Below are positions 12,519 to 24,821 of a stretch of DNA of 64,000 bases, piece by piece. The stretch comes from Rhizophagus clarus (taxonomy: Eukaryota; Glomeromycota; Glomeromycetes; Glomerales; Glomeraceae). Below the pieces are notes generated by a model. The model did not search any database, was not told the origin of the DNA, and saw only the letters and a program-made list of their open reading frames with translations. The stretch is taken from contig BLAL01000189.1 of NCBI GenBank assembly GCA_015698045.1, forward strand, positions 186,001-250,000, written 5' to 3'. How positions within the stretch are numbered: the first letter of the stretch is position 1; each line of letters opens with the position of its first letter. The translations under genes were made by a program, and so were the position numbers.

Positions 12519-12675
12519 TGGGGTCTTTGCAATAGAAAGGTACGAAACTCAAAAAAAATTTTAAATTTATTTTATATGCTAATTATGTTTTTTATACTAA
12601 AATAAGTGTAAATTTAATATTAATTAAATTTTTATTTTTTTTTGAGTTTCGTACCTTTCTATTGCAAAGACCCCA
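12519..12675. mobile_element. TA-flanked MITE, family TGGGGTCTTTGC, copy 1
   Basis: Begins TGGGGTCTTTGCAATAGAAA and ends with its exact inverse. The TIR is about 40 bp and near perfect, total 157 bp, with TA on both sides (12517-12518 and 12676-12677), as for Tc1/mariner-type insertion. The interior is AT-rich and non-coding. Other copies are at 13138 and 48278. Confidence 0.85.
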
Positions 12676-12677
12676 TA

Positions 12678-13137
12678 TGATTAAATAAATACATAAATAA
12701 TAAAATTATCATATATAATAATATAAATAAATTCAAAGGGGTTGACTTTTGATTGGAATTTGTCCAGTTTGTCCAAAATAAGACAGAATTTGTCCAGTTT
12801 AGGTTTAGAATTTTTCTAGTTTGTTCAGATTTGTTCAGTTTATTCAAAATTTGGGATTATGGCTACTCAAATTTAATTTTTTCACTTTTGATATTCTGTT
12901 CAAATTCTATGGGATTTAGGTTTGAGTGGCATTTAGAAGATTCTAGTTTAAATGGCAAGTATATGTATACTATTAAACTCGCGTGATCTGTTATTCATAA
13001 TTTAAATAAAAGAGATAAATTGTCATATTGACTTCTGTAAAGACATAAGGTTTGACAAGAAATATCTATTTTTTAATTTATAATTTAGAAATCTTTATGA
13101 TTCAAAAGGTATGCAGTAGGATCCTAAAGAATACATA
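12678..13137. other. AT-rich spacer with TTTGTCCAGTTT/TTTGTTCAG words
   Basis: A few imperfect repeats of TTTGTCCAGTTT lie at 12760-12845. Short open frames on both strands here have no protein-like features. No gene is supported. Confidence 0.5.
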
Positions 13138-13275
13138 TGGGGTTTTTGCAATAAAAAGGTACAAAACTCAAAAAAAAAATAAAAATTTAATTAATATTAA
13201 ATTTACACTTATTTTGGTATAAAAAACATAATTGGCATATAAAGTAAATTTAAAAATTTTTTTAAATTTCATACA
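13138..13275. mobile_element. TGGGG-family MITE, copy 2, right end lost
   Basis: The left part TGGGGTTTTTGCAATAAAAA and the interior match copies 1 and 3. The right TIR stops at TTTAAATTTCATAC near 13273 and lacks the final GGTACCTTTC-type arm and the GACCCCA end. This is a decayed or truncated copy 460 bp from copy 1. Confidence 0.75.
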
Positions 13276-14469
13276 GAAATCTAGATTTATATAAAGATAC
13301 TATATAAATATCCAATACAGTATATAAAATTTGAAAAAAATTATATGTGTACATGTGCACATAAGTGTGCATAATTAAAAGATTTTTGTGCACAATAGTG
13401 CACATTTTTACTAATCTTATTAATATTTTTTTAAAAAATTTTGTGCATGATAGTGCACATTAAATTTTAAAAATTGTGCACATAAAAATTAAAATGTGCA
13501 CATATGCACATTGTGTATATGAATTTTATACACTGATCCAATATGTCATATAAATGAGTTTGTATAATAGACTTAAAAATAGGGATGAGTTAGATATGTA
13601 ATTGTAAAATAGAAGTAAATTTTAATATATATTATAATTATATTTTGTATAAAATTAATAAGTTAAAAAATCTGGTATATATATAATAATATATATTACA
13701 TATAAAATTAAACTCTAATTTTATAAACTAATAAATTTATAAAATTAACTCCTTAATTTAAAAAAAAAAAATACGAACTCTTATAATAATTTAAATGTAA
13801 TGGTATAATAAATTAAATAAATTTAAATGTAATGGTATAATAAGTTTATAAAAAATTTTAGATATGATAGTGTAACAAGTTTATATATAAAAAAATAAAC
13901 AATTTTAGACAAATAGTATAACAAATTTAAAAGAAAAAAATTATATAAAGAATATAAGATCGAAAAGATAGTAGGATAAGAAGAAAAAAAATTATAAGTT
14001 CATAAAATTTTAAAAAATTTGTAATTTTCCAGTATTATTTTTATATCCAATAGCTAATTTCACATCATTTTAGCATAGGAAATTTTTTAATAATTTTTTA
14101 ATTAATTAATAAAATTTATTAGTAAACCTTATTTTGGTTAATATTAATCTCAGAAAGATAATTTTACTATCATTAGAACTGTCTCAATAAGACGAATCTA
14201 ATAGTATAAATATTATCAAAATCTGATTACTGGATGTTTAATAAATTTAGAAATTTATTTTTTAATTTTTTTTTTTATAATAAAAGTTTTTATGTATATA
14301 TATTATTTATTATATATTTTTGTAAAATAATTTTATATATATATAATAAAAATTTTATAATAAACTCAAATATTAAATTGTATAAAATTATATAAAATTT
14401 AAACTTATATACTATTTTTGTATAAAGCTTTTAGTAAAATTAGGTATATAATGTTATAGGATCCCAAAC
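13276..14469. other. AT-rich DNA with a GTGCAC cluster, no gene
   Basis: At 13350-13520 the palindrome GTGCAC or its near form GTGCATxxTAGTGCAC recurs about seven times in 170 bp. Further right, imperfect repeats of TTTAAATGTAATGGTATAAT lie at 13790-13850. The rest is simple AT sequence. Confidence 0.6.
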
Positions 14470-16250
14470 ATTACTGATACAACTCATAATCATGAAAAAG
14501 AGCAAATTGATGTGAAATTTAAAAGCTAAAAAACATGTTATTTGCAATTTTCTCTCAATCACTAATCCAAATTGGATGAACATTTTTTTAAAATGTAGCT
14601 CTCAATAAGATCTACAAAATAAAAAAAAGTTTATCGAAATTGGTTGAATAGATGGCGAGATATCCTTAAAAAACTAAAAGAGTAAATTGGCTTAATTTTG
14701 AGAAAAATGGGTAAAAAAAAAGGTGAGTTATTTTAGTAATGTCTGGGAATCCTAATGTTATATTGAAATTTTTGGAATTAGATCTGAGTTATATACAGAT
14801 CTTCTTGTTGGATGATAAATGTTTGCCTTTAGTAGATACTTTAGATGAACGGTTAGAAAAATAAAATGACAAAGTAAAGTGATAACATCAGAAAAGTTTG
14901 ACCTCCTTTTACTATTACTTGCTAAAGATTTTTTGGAATAACATGTTACAGGTTGCAAAATATTCTATAAGTAAGTAAATACCATCATGTTTTTTAACTA
15001 TTTTAAAGGATTGTAAATTGCTGTCAATTAAAAATTAGCTTGAGATGCTATTCAGAAAAAGTGATTTGATTGTTATATCCTCAAGAATATTGGCCTAGAA
15101 TTTTTTACGCTATTTTCTTTCTGAAAGACTTCAAATGGTTAGAAACCAATGGATAGAAAGAGATCTGAGAGAAACTGTTTAATCATCATTATTATAGGTC
15201 TTAAGGCAATTATAATTAGGAATCAGTTATACTCTTGCAGTAAGATATTTCTTTTGCACTCTCATATTTACTGAAACTAATTTTTTCACTTGTTAAATTC
15301 TGCAAGAAGTTTATAATTGGTCCACTTAACTAAGATATTGTATACAATCAGATCCAATAGAAGGTTTTTTCATTTGGATTTGACTAGTAACCTGTTATTA
15401 AACTGTTGTTATCTGTACTACCTTTTACTTTGATTTGCGAGTATCAAGTTGGTATCATCACTTATAACAGATATTTTGGCAAAATCTTGAAATCTGATAT
15501 TAAGAATGTCAGTAATTATTGGTGTTGATCATTAAGGAAAAAATCAGGTGATGAAATCGAAGAGGATTGTAACTGTTCTCCTTTAGAAAAGTAATTTTTC
15601 TGCAGCTTTTTCTTGTTTCTTCAAATTTTTTTTTCTGATTTTTAATTAGTATTTTTTTTTAGATATCAGATTCAGAAAGATTAGGATGAGTAGGCATCAA
15701 TTATGCAACTAAAATTGCTGTTGATTGGTACTTGCTATTCATATTCATATTAAATAGATTATCAGCTATCTTGGAAGATTTACTCTTGCTGATTAAATCT
15801 TGTAATTCTAATCATTAGTACTTTTTATTTAGCATATCGATATATTTATTAACATTATATACAATTTGGTTTAATGTCAGAATAACAACAATATCTAAGA
15901 AAATAGAAGAAGAAAGGTGGTAAAAGATAGCTAATGCATTTATTATTATTATCTATTTGTGAGGTATGACTTATTTAAAACTGAGTTCTATTTGATAATC
16001 ATGAAATTTTTCATATAGCCCAGCAGCCATAGGTATAGTCATAGTAAAGCTTTTGTAAGAATTAAGTAATTTCTCACAAAAAGTTAACACTCCTATAATT
16101 TGTACTTTTAGTTTAAAAATTAATTTTTTATAATTTATTTTCAATGCATAGAATCCATTTCTGCAATAAAAAAGATGGGTTAAGTTAATAAAAAGAATGC
16201 AAAACATGCAAGGAATAATAATATTTTTTTCACAAAATTTTAGGTTAAGT
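14470..16250 (-). pseudogene. Decayed copy A of an unrecognised repeat-gene family
   Basis: Read on the minus strand, this region aligns along its length with 60947-62900 on the plus strand. Shared landmarks in order are GCAGAAATGGATT (16166-16148), MAAGLYEKFHDYQIEL here against TAVGLYEHFSNYQLNL there, CACCAATCAACAG, GTCAAGTGGACC/AATT-type words, and RVQKKYLTA in both. Stops interrupt every frame. A short open frame at 15971-16207 covers the best-preserved part. A TTTTTTATTGCAG just before the ATGG resembles a 3' splice site. I do not recognise the family. Being repeated and decayed it is probably TE-derived, but that is inference. Confidence 0.55.
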
Positions 16251-16395
16251 GATTAGCAGAAAGAATTCATATAATTTATTATAACTATTATTTATTAAAA
16301 AAAATTATATAATAACAAATAACTATTTTATTAAATTAGATATTGAATATCTAAAGTAGTTTACTATATAAAATTATTTATATTTACTAATAAAT

Positions 16396-16570
16396 ATAAT
16401 CAAGTATTTTTCTAAAGAAGTTTTCTAAAAATGACAAATAATATAATGACAAATAGTATAGTTTGATCTAAACCCTTTTCTTATATAGTAATATTTATAT
16501 GTAGATCATTATTCTATACTATTTGTCATATATTTTTTTAGAAAACTACTTTAGAAAAATACTTGATTAT
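16396..16570. mobile_element. MITE with ATAATCAAGTATTTTTCTAA termini
   Basis: The left end ATAATCAAGTATTTTTCTAA and the right end inverse pair over about 45 bp, with one mismatch (AAGAAG/AAGTAG) and a short gap. The inner parts carry ATGACAAATAGTATA and its inverse. Total about 175 bp, non-coding. Confidence 0.7.
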
Positions 16571-16955
16571 CTAACAAATATTTTCTTTTTTCTGTAATAG
16601 GTATTTTTTTGAATAAACTATCTATTTCTGCTATTATTTTGCAAAGTTTATTAGTAAAAATAGGCTATTCTATAAGGAAAAAAAAAAATTTTCTTTTATA
16701 AAAATTTGGTTTAATGGATCAGCATCTTTAAACCAGTCTTATTAATAAAGTATTTATATTAAATTAATTATCTATACTTTTATAGTACTATTTTATAATC
16801 TGTATTCTGTAGTAAACTATTTGACAATATTCTTATCTGATTAAAGATAAGATCATCTGTATCAAAAATCAGTCATATAAATTAACTGGCTGCACCTGTT
16901 AATAACTCCGTTTTTATATTTATTTTTTTTTTTTTATTTATTAAAAAAAATCACA
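16571..16955. other. AT-rich DNA upstream of PSMD9
   Basis: No coding frame. The 30 bases before the start codon are a T-run followed by TTATTAAAAAAAATCACA, a plausible 5' untranslated leader. No sequence-specific promoter element is recognisable. Confidence 0.4.
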
Positions 16956-17956
16956 ATGGGTAACGAATTAACACCAAAATCTGCCGAATTAACAGCTCGC
17001 CAATTAATGGAGCAAAAAGATGCGATTGAAAATGAACTGAAAGAACTGGAACAGATACTAAAAGGAGTAAATACGGCTGATTTTTTGAAAAAAATACTTT
17101 TCTTTGATTCATTAATGTTAGTATATCAATATTATTAGCAAGGTGTTGGAATGGTTGAACCTTTAGTTGATAAGTCAGGATTTCCACGTGATGATATCGA
17201 TTTAGTAACCGTTAGGACTGCTCGTTCAAAAATAATTTGTGAGTTAATTTTTGGTAAAATATTTTCTTCGTAATATGTAACTAATGACTTTAGTAAACAG
17301 CTTTACGAAATGATCATAAAGACATAATGAAACAAATTGAAGAGGCCCTTCATGCAATGCACGCAGAAAATAAAGCAAATAAGGAAGATAAGTCTGTTGA
17401 AACTGTTGAAACAGGTTTGTATAAATTTAAAAAAATTGCTATTTATAAAATATTAACAAAATTACTTTATCAGTCATAATTCGCTCAAGACCTTTTGCTA
17501 TTGTTAATGCAGTAGCACCAGATTCACCGGCAAGAGAGGCAGTAAGTACAATTATTATTAATTACTTTTGTAATCACGAATTCATTATAATACCTTTCAC
17601 GAATAGGGCTTATTAAAAGGAGATGAAATTGCGCGATTTGGTTCGATCCATTCGGGAAATCATCAAAAATTACAGGCTTTAAACACATATATAGCAGATA
17701 ATGAAGGGGTATGTATGTCAATTAGAAATTATTTTTTTGTGTAGTATATTATTAGTATTTAATTATGTTCTAGAAATCCATTGGTGTAACAATCGAACGC
17801 GGAAAAGAAATATTGGTATTACAATTAACACCAAAACGCGGATGGGGTGGAAGAGGACTTTTAGGGTACGTTAATAAGTTAATGAAATTAGGTTTATCTT
17901 TCAAAAATTTATTAATTTTTTTTTTCCTTAGTTGTCATATTAGTTTATTAAAGTAA
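16956..17956 (+). CDS. PSMD9: 26S proteasome assembly chaperone PSMD9/NAS2 (PDZ protein)
   Basis: Seven exons fit GT-AG rules and one frame: 16956-17066, 17139-17238, 17301-17414, 17474-17541, 17607-17708, 17774-17865 and 17932-17956, giving 203 residues, close to the usual 200-225. The N-terminal helical part (residues 1-37, [20 protein letters not shown]) precedes the family signature [16 protein letters not shown] and [24 protein letters not shown] domain follows from about residue 109 ([30 protein letters not shown]). The end is [12 protein letters not shown], which is diagnostic. In yeast and mammals this protein binds the Rpt5 tail and chaperones assembly of the proteasome base in the cytosol or nucleus. 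It converges on the RAB18-like gene, 359 bp away. Confidence 0.93.
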
Positions 17957-18315
17957 TATTCATTATATCATTATATTTTTAAAATTCTCTCGCAATTTAT
18001 TCACAAATAATTGGAAATCAAATACTCTTAAGAACATAATGTAAAAAACTTGGCCAAAATACCTACATGCAAAATTAATTAAAAAAAAACAAATAACTAT
18101 ATATGCAAAAGTCCATTTACATTTACTAAATTAAATACAATTAAATATGCAATGTTTCTGAATTCTTATTAACAAATGCAATTAAATATTAATGTCTGAA
18201 ACTCTTTAGGCAAGCAAGGCCCGCCTCTACCATCATGTAGAATTATTTAGATATAATCAACGGACCTGATCTTCTTAGTATTATTTATACACTAAGCCAC
18301 AGGTCGCAAAACGGA
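17957..18315. other. Convergent 3' intergenic region of PSMD9 and RAB18-like
   Basis: This 359-bp spacer between two stop codons holds AATAAT/AATTAA-type AT words that could serve polyadenylation of both transcripts. No other feature is visible. Confidence 0.4.
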
Positions 18316-19346
18316 CTAACAATTACATCCATCATCCTGTTTTCTTTCCGTTTGTGTTACATTTACGGTATTCCTAGGTGAAGGCTTTTTTTGCCATAAA
18401 CTTGGTGTTTCAAGAATCTAAGAGAAATTTCAATAAATAAGATTATCTTTGTAATACGAGCGAAGAAAGACTTCTACCTTTCTAACAAGTTCTTCAAAAG
18501 CCTCCTTGACCCCATATCTAGTCTTGGCACTGCACTCTAGAAATAAAGTATGAGACTTTCGTGCGTATGCTTCAGCTTCCTTACGCGAAATCACACGTTG
18601 TTCTTCCTTTATAATCAATAATATAATAATAATTATATTATTTAAAGTTTTGAAAAAGAAATATCGTAATTCGATTAAAGTATACCTTATCAACTTTATT
18701 TCCAACTATCATTTTGACAACGTCTTTGTTTGTACAATAAGTACTCAATTCATTAAACCAGTTATCAAGCTGATCAAACGTTTCACGGTTGCTCACATCG
18801 TAAACTGTTAAATAAAACATGAGTAAAACATACATCAATGAACTTAGAAATTAGAAAAAGAAAGTAACAAAGTACCAAGAATGACGCCTTGAGCACCACG
18901 ATAATAAGAGGACGTTAGCGTTCGAAAACGTTCTTGACCTGCAGTATCCTGAAATTTTATAATTTTGTTAATTTATACAGAACAAAAAAGATTAAAAATA
19001 TTACAAGCAAAGGTGCATACCCATATTGTTAATTTATATTTCTTTCCTTCAAACCTCATGTCTTGAACTTTAAAATCTACACCTGAAGTTAAGATCAAAT
19101 TAAGAAATTGCGATTTTTATGACTAACTGATCTAAAGCCCAAGTCATAATTTTGAACTTCCTATCTTTATAAAAAATTGAAATTTTAATGTAAATTCTAA
19201 ATGTAATTACCAATTGTAGCTGCGACTTCGTCCTGCGGCAAAAATGTATCCTCTGTAAAACGCAAAAGTAAGGACGATTTTCCAACATTCGAGTTACCAA
19301 TAAGAAGAATCTTGAGTGTTGCCTCGTAACCGTCAATTCCTGCCAT
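18316..19346 (-). CDS. RAB18: RAB18-like small GTPase
   Basis: Six exons (minus strand): 19346-19211, 19082-19021, 18948-18876, 18804-18686, 18606-18478 and 18417-18316. They give 206 residues, the typical Rab length. All G-box motifs are intact: P-loop GNSNVGKSS (17-25), effector region ATIGVDF, WDTAGQE (66-72), NKVD (126-129) and ECSAK (154-158). [22 protein letters not shown] resembles RAB18 closely, with [11 protein letters not shown] following. The C-terminus is DDGCNC, a CxC prenylation motif expected for double geranylgeranylation, whereas animal RAB18 ends in a CaaX-type tail. RAB18 acts on ER and lipid-droplet membranes. The start is the only ATG ahead of the G1 box. RAB18 rather than another Rab is likely but not proven. 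Confidence 0.9.
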
Positions 19347-20068
19347 ATTATTTATTAATTAATTAATTAAAAATAAGAGAAAACTTTTAAAATAGAAGTT
19401 GAATCAAATATGGCGGTTAAAAAACGCGGAGTCTGTTTTCTTCTGACTCGAAATTGATGTCATGCCAATACCTATTCAACTGCTGATCATGACCAATAAA
19501 AGGTTGAAAGATCAGACTAAGCAATTTTTTGAAACAATCACGTGTAATAAGCCAGATTGGGTTAGGGAGACGAGACGCCCGAGACGGGTTATTGGTGAAT
19601 AATTTTCCGCTGTTGCCTATTAGCGAATAATCGACAGAAGAATCGTGTCTGAATTATATTTATATGCGCATTTTAGTTTTCTCTTACAAAAAGAAAATTT
19701 ACTATTAAAAATTTAAAACACCAATTCGATACTTCATACAGTAGTTCTTCCTCATCGGCTTATAACATTTTTCATTTTAAAAGTTCTCGCAATGTATTAG
19801 CTAATTCTTCAATATTAAAATAACTTACAAATTTTATTTGAAAATTTTAGTTTTTAAACAAGGATTTTTTGATTTTATGTACATTCTACAAAGGTCAAAT
19901 AATGATATCTTAATAATATATAAAAGATTATAGTAATAACATAACAAAGACGAAACCGTTTAAATTAACGGGAGATATAATTTACAACTCGGAAATTTTG
20001 TTAAATAAAATAGGAATAATTTTGATAAAATTTGAAGGAATGTTTTTGCATAAAAGTGAGTTATTCGA
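19347..20068. other. Intergenic region upstream of RAB18-like and downstream of SIN1
   Basis: The part near 19380-19660 is less AT-rich than the surroundings (CCAGATTGGGTTAGGGAGACG, CACGTGTAATAAG), which suits a promoter for the minus-strand RAB18-like gene. The stretch 19700-20060 is AT-rich and is probably the SIN1 3' region. No further gene is seen. Confidence 0.45.
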
Positions 20069-22714
20069 CTAATATTTTGAATAAGACCTAGTTTTTAATT
20101 TATCACTATTATATAACCCCATTAGAAACTTTACTTTTTGACAAATTTCGGCTACAAAAAACAAATATTCAATATTAAATGTGAATAATAATAATATTGT
20201 TATTATTATTAATAAAGACTTACTAGCTATTTTTGGTGATTCTGCTTCAAAGTCATATGTCTTTGTTCCAGTATCCCGATATACTTCTAATTTAAAACTA
20301 GATTGAGTTTTTTTATTTGTCTTGCATGATATAACGGATGTAATATGATATGATGACTATAATATCATTAAAATATTGTTAATAGCAATTAAAGAAGATG
20401 ATATACTCTTTTTACATACCGTTTTCATTGATTCAAACATTGTTCTAGTTTCCGAAGGCATAATATGAATGTAATCACCATCTATTGCTAATACACGTTC
20501 ATGACGTCCAACAAACATTGGTATTTTTCGGTTAACGGTGTATTTCTAAATATATTAGTTAATTAAACATTATCATTCTTAACTAAATTTATGATTCAAA
20601 GACAAATAGAATGAATCATTTATATTACCTTATATACAGACATATATTCATTGGATGACACGTATTGTGGTTGAGGAGGTTCATTAAGTGTTCGTCGCTT
20701 AGCTTGTCCTCGCTCCTTTGGTGCTAAAAAAAAAATATTTTATATTAATTGAAATTAATTAAATTAAGCCGATACATTAACTTACTTGTAGGGCTAGATG
20801 GAGGTGATTGTTTTTTTACAAGAGCTAATTCCTGAGAATTGCCAACACTTTCCACAGTCTTTTCAAGATCTAAATAGGTATTTGTATCAGCAATTTTAAA
20901 AGTATATTCCTTGGGTTCTAATTTACGCTTACGACAAACCATGTCAAGAACACTATAAAAATGCGTATCAGCTGGTACATTTATGGTTGTTGTATGCGCA
21001 ACCTCTGCGTCCTCAGAATAAGGTGTAAGCCTAATTCGTAAAAATATTTGATTTGTCAAATCGACAGTTGACGACACCACTGTTGTACTTGATGTAATGG
21101 CTGAATTCGCATTAACTGTAGATCCATTTGACTTTATAGATGGACTGGCTAATGGTTCTTTAGGTGATGGTTTTGATTTAGCAGAAAGTGATATATTCTG
21201 TTTAACTATATTATTAACAAATATGAGGATTTTAGTTCTAAAAAATAATATAGAAAAGGTAGGAGTTAAAGTAAGATATCTAACCCTGACTTGGATTTGC
21301 TTTACATAATGCAAACTGATCTGTGGCAAATTTGGATATTTCCCGTGTTCTATCTGGAACTAAAATAGAATAAAATTTAATAAGATATTACTCAAAAAAA
21401 AGCATAATAATAATATAAATACCAGGGAAATCAAAATCTATTTCGCCATCATCTTCCACTATTCTCATAGTCCATTGTAAGACATCACACAACTTTGGTT
21501 CCAATGCAGGTTCTCTTTTCTCATCCCAATATTGATATAAAGTATACCCAATAACTTCCTCAACTGTAGCATCTCTTTTGACAACAACGACAAGTGGCTG
21601 TAAAGGTTTAGTACTAAACGGAAGAAATATTTTTAAAGTTAATGGATTGAGGTCTCCCTTTCCAGCAAAAAAGCTATATTCTTCTACAAATGGATTATCT
21701 AATTTACTCTTCTTTTCTGCGATTAATGCTGTTAGCGCAGAAAATGGTTTGGGTTTTGAAATAATTCTTGGTGAATCTGGTAAAAGTTTTCGTTCTTCTG
21801 CAGCAGATAATGGAGGCCTCGGAGGAGGACTAGATGATATATCTGTTCCATCCGTCGTCAATAGCGATGCTTCCGAACCTCTTCTATCAGTAAGAACTCT
21901 GTCGCTTTCGGCCGATGTAGTTGGCGATAATTGTGGTGTTTGTTCAGTAGATGAAATTCCAATTATACTTTCTGGTGAAGTTATCAATGCACCACCTCCG
22001 GGTGAAAATGAATGAGCAACTAAACTTGGACGTGAAGTCGGCGGTTTTGAAGGGGATGTTACAAACACTGGTGGAGGAGCTACAATTTGTTTAGGTAAAT
22101 GTCGTTTGGTAAATAAAGGTGGTGGTTGTTTACTATAATAATTAACAAATAATACATAAATAATTTGAGAAACTTAAAGAAATCATTGTTACTTATTGCC
22201 ACACAGAGTGAAGTTTATTGATCACATATCATTAAATTCTTACCTATTATCCTCGTCGTCAATATAGATATCATCGTCACTATCCCCGTTTTTGTTATTG
22301 CTAAAGCTCGAATCTTCTCTAACAGCCTGCGTAGAAGTTGTATCTCTGCTTCTATTTGAGTGAGTTAACGTTTTAGGCCGACCTCCTGATATCGGTGAAC
22401 CAGCAGCACTACTCGCTATACTTTTGCTACTAAAATAATCATTCCCCGACATACTAATGTTTGGAGAATGACATGCCAACATCTCTGGATATGAAGGTGC
22501 GGCGGTCTTAATATAGTCATTTGAAAGAACAGTTGGATTAAAAGTTATAACGCGCTCGCCAATACGATCTCCAACACGACGGAGATAACCTATACGAAGT
22601 TGGTGAATAATATAACTTTGTAATGATCGGCTACATTAGCAAAATTTTACGTTTAAAAAGGTATCTCGCTTATTACAAGTACCACACTTACTCTGGATCA
22701 TTCAGCAGAGACAT
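20069..22714 (-). CDS. SIN1: TORC2 subunit SIN1/AVO1 (CRIM, RBD-like and PH domains)
   Basis: Nine exons read in one frame: 22714-22692, 22630-22244, 22132-21423, 21359-21285, 21205-20786, 20723-20629, 20545-20420, 20356-20224 and 20151-20069, giving 683 residues. The N-terminal motif SLQSYIIHQLRIGYLRRVGD is SIN1-like and is followed by a Ser/Pro-rich linker. The CRIM domain lies at about 283-375 (NPFVEEYSFFAGKGDLNPL, VEEVIGYTLYQYWDEKREP, MRIVEDDGEIDFDFP). A Ras-binding-like domain lies at about 451-527 (FLRIRLTPYSEDAEVAHTTT, KEYTFKIADTNTYLDLEKT). A C-terminal PH domain begins at about 571 (VNRKIPMFVGRHERVLAIDG, then ITSVISCKTNKKTQSSFKLE) and ends TEICQKVKFLM. SIN1 recruits AGC-kinase substrates such as AKT/Ypk/Gad8 to TORC2 at the plasma membrane. 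The exon-5 acceptor (TATAG before TTAAACAG) was chosen because it alone keeps frame. Confidence 0.93.
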
Positions 22715-23690
22715 TGAAAAAAAGATAGTGCCAAAGCAAACTGTTTGTGCGCTAATCTAGCATGGGCAATTAGAAAAAGCTGTTACCGTCAAAAATATTG
22801 GGAACTTTGTTATTAAACTTCATATTAATGAAGTTTGGTACTCGGGTACTCAAAATATCCAGTCAGTCGGTATACTATAATATAGAAAGCGAGCAACGTA
22901 AAGTCACGTTTTATATTAATAAGTAAAAATATGGATAGTCGTTTTGCCGATCATTTTCCGATTATTATTCACATCATATAATGTGACTTTTATAATTAAT
23001 AAATATTATAAAAATATAAAAATTCAAAATTAATAATATTAATATCTAGTAAATGGTTTTTTCAATTTTTATTTGATTAATAAAAAATAAGTTACATCAT
23101 AATAAATTACAAATTTACAAAAAAATTTTATAAATTTAAAGAAATTTCATTTATTTTTCTACTTAAAATTTTTTAGATAAATCTAATTTGATTTTCATAT
23201 ACATTTGTCTATTTAATTATATGCTGTAATCTTAATTGGCAATCTGCAAGTTAGATGATGAAAATGATAATAAAATTTGATGACACAAATTTATTAATTA
23301 AAACTGCATTTTTAAATGTGAAGTTATTCATGAATTTTGCCAGCTAAATGTTTAAAAAATATCATTTTACTATAATAAAATGGTTTTTTATAGTTTTTTC
23401 ATTAATTTTATAAAAAAATACTATAATATAATCTTAAAAAAAGTCAAATTCTTAAGAAAACTAAGATTCAATAAAACAATAATTCAGTTTTTATCATAAT
23501 GTATAATAGATATAAAAAAGTTTTGAATTTATCAGATTAAAAATTTCTATAAGAAATCTGTATATGGAAATAATGTGTTTTATATATAATTATTATACAG
23601 TTTTATAGATTCTATATAACAATTCCATATATTTAATATACAATTTATTTTTGAAAAAAATTAATATATACAAATGTATACATCTACATA
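22715..23690. other. SIN1 upstream region and AT-rich DNA
   Basis: The first 250 bp are less AT-rich (CATGGGCAATTAGAAAAAGC, GTCAGTCGGTATACTATAAT) and are the likely SIN1 promoter. From about 22980 the sequence is simple AT DNA with no gene. Confidence 0.45.
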
Positions 23691-24092
23691 CAGTGTTGGT
23701 ATGAGACAGGAACATGTTCTTGGATGGGATAGTCTGGGATAGTCCAAGTCCTTAGATAAGACTTGCAATATTCAAGGATATTTGGAATACATATATAAAT
23801 ATATATTTAATATATATTTTATAAAATTTAATTTAATGATATCTCAATAACTACTGATCTGATTTTGATAATCTAAAGCTCATTAGATTTGTCATTTTAT
23901 GACAAATCGAATGATAGTAATTTTATATTTCTAGTATTAATATTGACAGAGATATAGTAATTTGAAGTTTATTATATAAAATTTAATAATATTTTTAAGT
24001 GGAGCAATTTGGAACAGCCCAAGACATGTCCTTGGACTGGAACAGTCTGGGACATTAAAATTTCTCTTGGATAATGTCCCATACCAACACTG
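23691..24092. mobile_element. hAT-type non-autonomous element (CAGTGTTGGTATG ends)
   Basis: The left end CAGTGTTGGTATGAGACAGG and the right inverse CAGTGTTGGTATGGGACATT form the termini. The flanks TCTACATA (23683-23690) and CCTACATA (24093-24100) match at 7 of 8 positions with a C/T difference, an 8-bp duplication as for hAT. Internal GGAACA/GTCTGGGA words are repeated near both ends. Total 402 bp, non-coding. Confidence 0.85.
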
Positions 24093-24100
24093 CCTACATA

Positions 24101-24715
24101 GAATTTTTACAAAATTTTAAATTTAATATAAGTCTTGTTAACTTGTCTCTAGTTAAATCATCCAGGTTAAATCATCCTCCCTTTAAATTTGATCATTGTG
24201 AAATTTTTTTTAAAAAATTCACTTGTTAAAAAATTATACATATTTTTTTATATTTTATAATTATATTAGTATTAATTTTATAATTTTATATATATTAATA
24301 CAATAATTACTAAATATACTATTTAAATAAAATTAATTAATAAACTATTAAAATAATATTTTTTTTAATAATTTGAAACATTTAATATTTATCTATTATT
24401 TAATTTATAATAAAACATATAATTAATTTTTTTTAAAATGCTAAATTTATTAAAAAATATAAAAACCACAAAAGTAATGCATCCTATTTTTTGATAAAAT
24501 GTGATGTATATAAAAAATTAACCAATTGATTTACATTAAATTTTAGCATATTCTAGTAGTTTACATATTAAATAATTTATATTTTAAATTTTATTTTGAT
24601 TGGCTTTAATTTTGACATCAATACATGTGATTAAAAATTAATTTTTAAATGATGCGTTATATTTTAATTAAAAAATATATAAAATATTATTAATGTAATT
24701 AAAAACTACCATATA
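24101..24715. other. AT-rich DNA, no gene
   Basis: Simple AT sequence without open frames, repeats of note or RNA genes. Confidence 0.55.
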
Positions 24716-24817
24716 CCATATTTTTCCAATATTAAATATCCTTTAAAATTAAGTATTCTCGAACTTTTTGCTGAAAATTCTTGCAAAAAGTGGATACTTA
24801 ATTTTGGAAAAATATAG
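24716..24817. mobile_element. Short pogo-like MITE (CCATATTTTTCCAATATTAA)
   Basis: The left end CCATATTTTTCCAATATTAA pairs with the right inverse CTATATTTTTCCAAAATTAA. TA lies on both sides (24714-24715, 24818-24819). Total 102 bp. A longer relative is at 58790-58976. The termini recall the pogo element at 27833 (AATTAAG followed by C-rich bases), which suggests mobilisation by a pogo-type transposase; that link is inference. Confidence 0.6.
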
Positions 24818-24821
24818 TAAT

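Noticed and set aside
12753..12986. 77-residue plus-strand open frame beginning MEFVQFVQNKTEFVQF
   Set aside because: Built from imperfect TTTGTCCAG repeats, overlapped by an opposite-strand frame, no splice context or domain.
13340..13520. Possible tRNA or other structured RNA because of many palindromes
   Set aside because: No T-loop GGTTCGAATCC-type box or A/B boxes; the palindromes are simple GTGCAC words.
21578..22015. 145-residue plus-strand open frame
   Set aside because: Antisense shadow of SIN1 exon 3, where the minus strand has the conserved protein.
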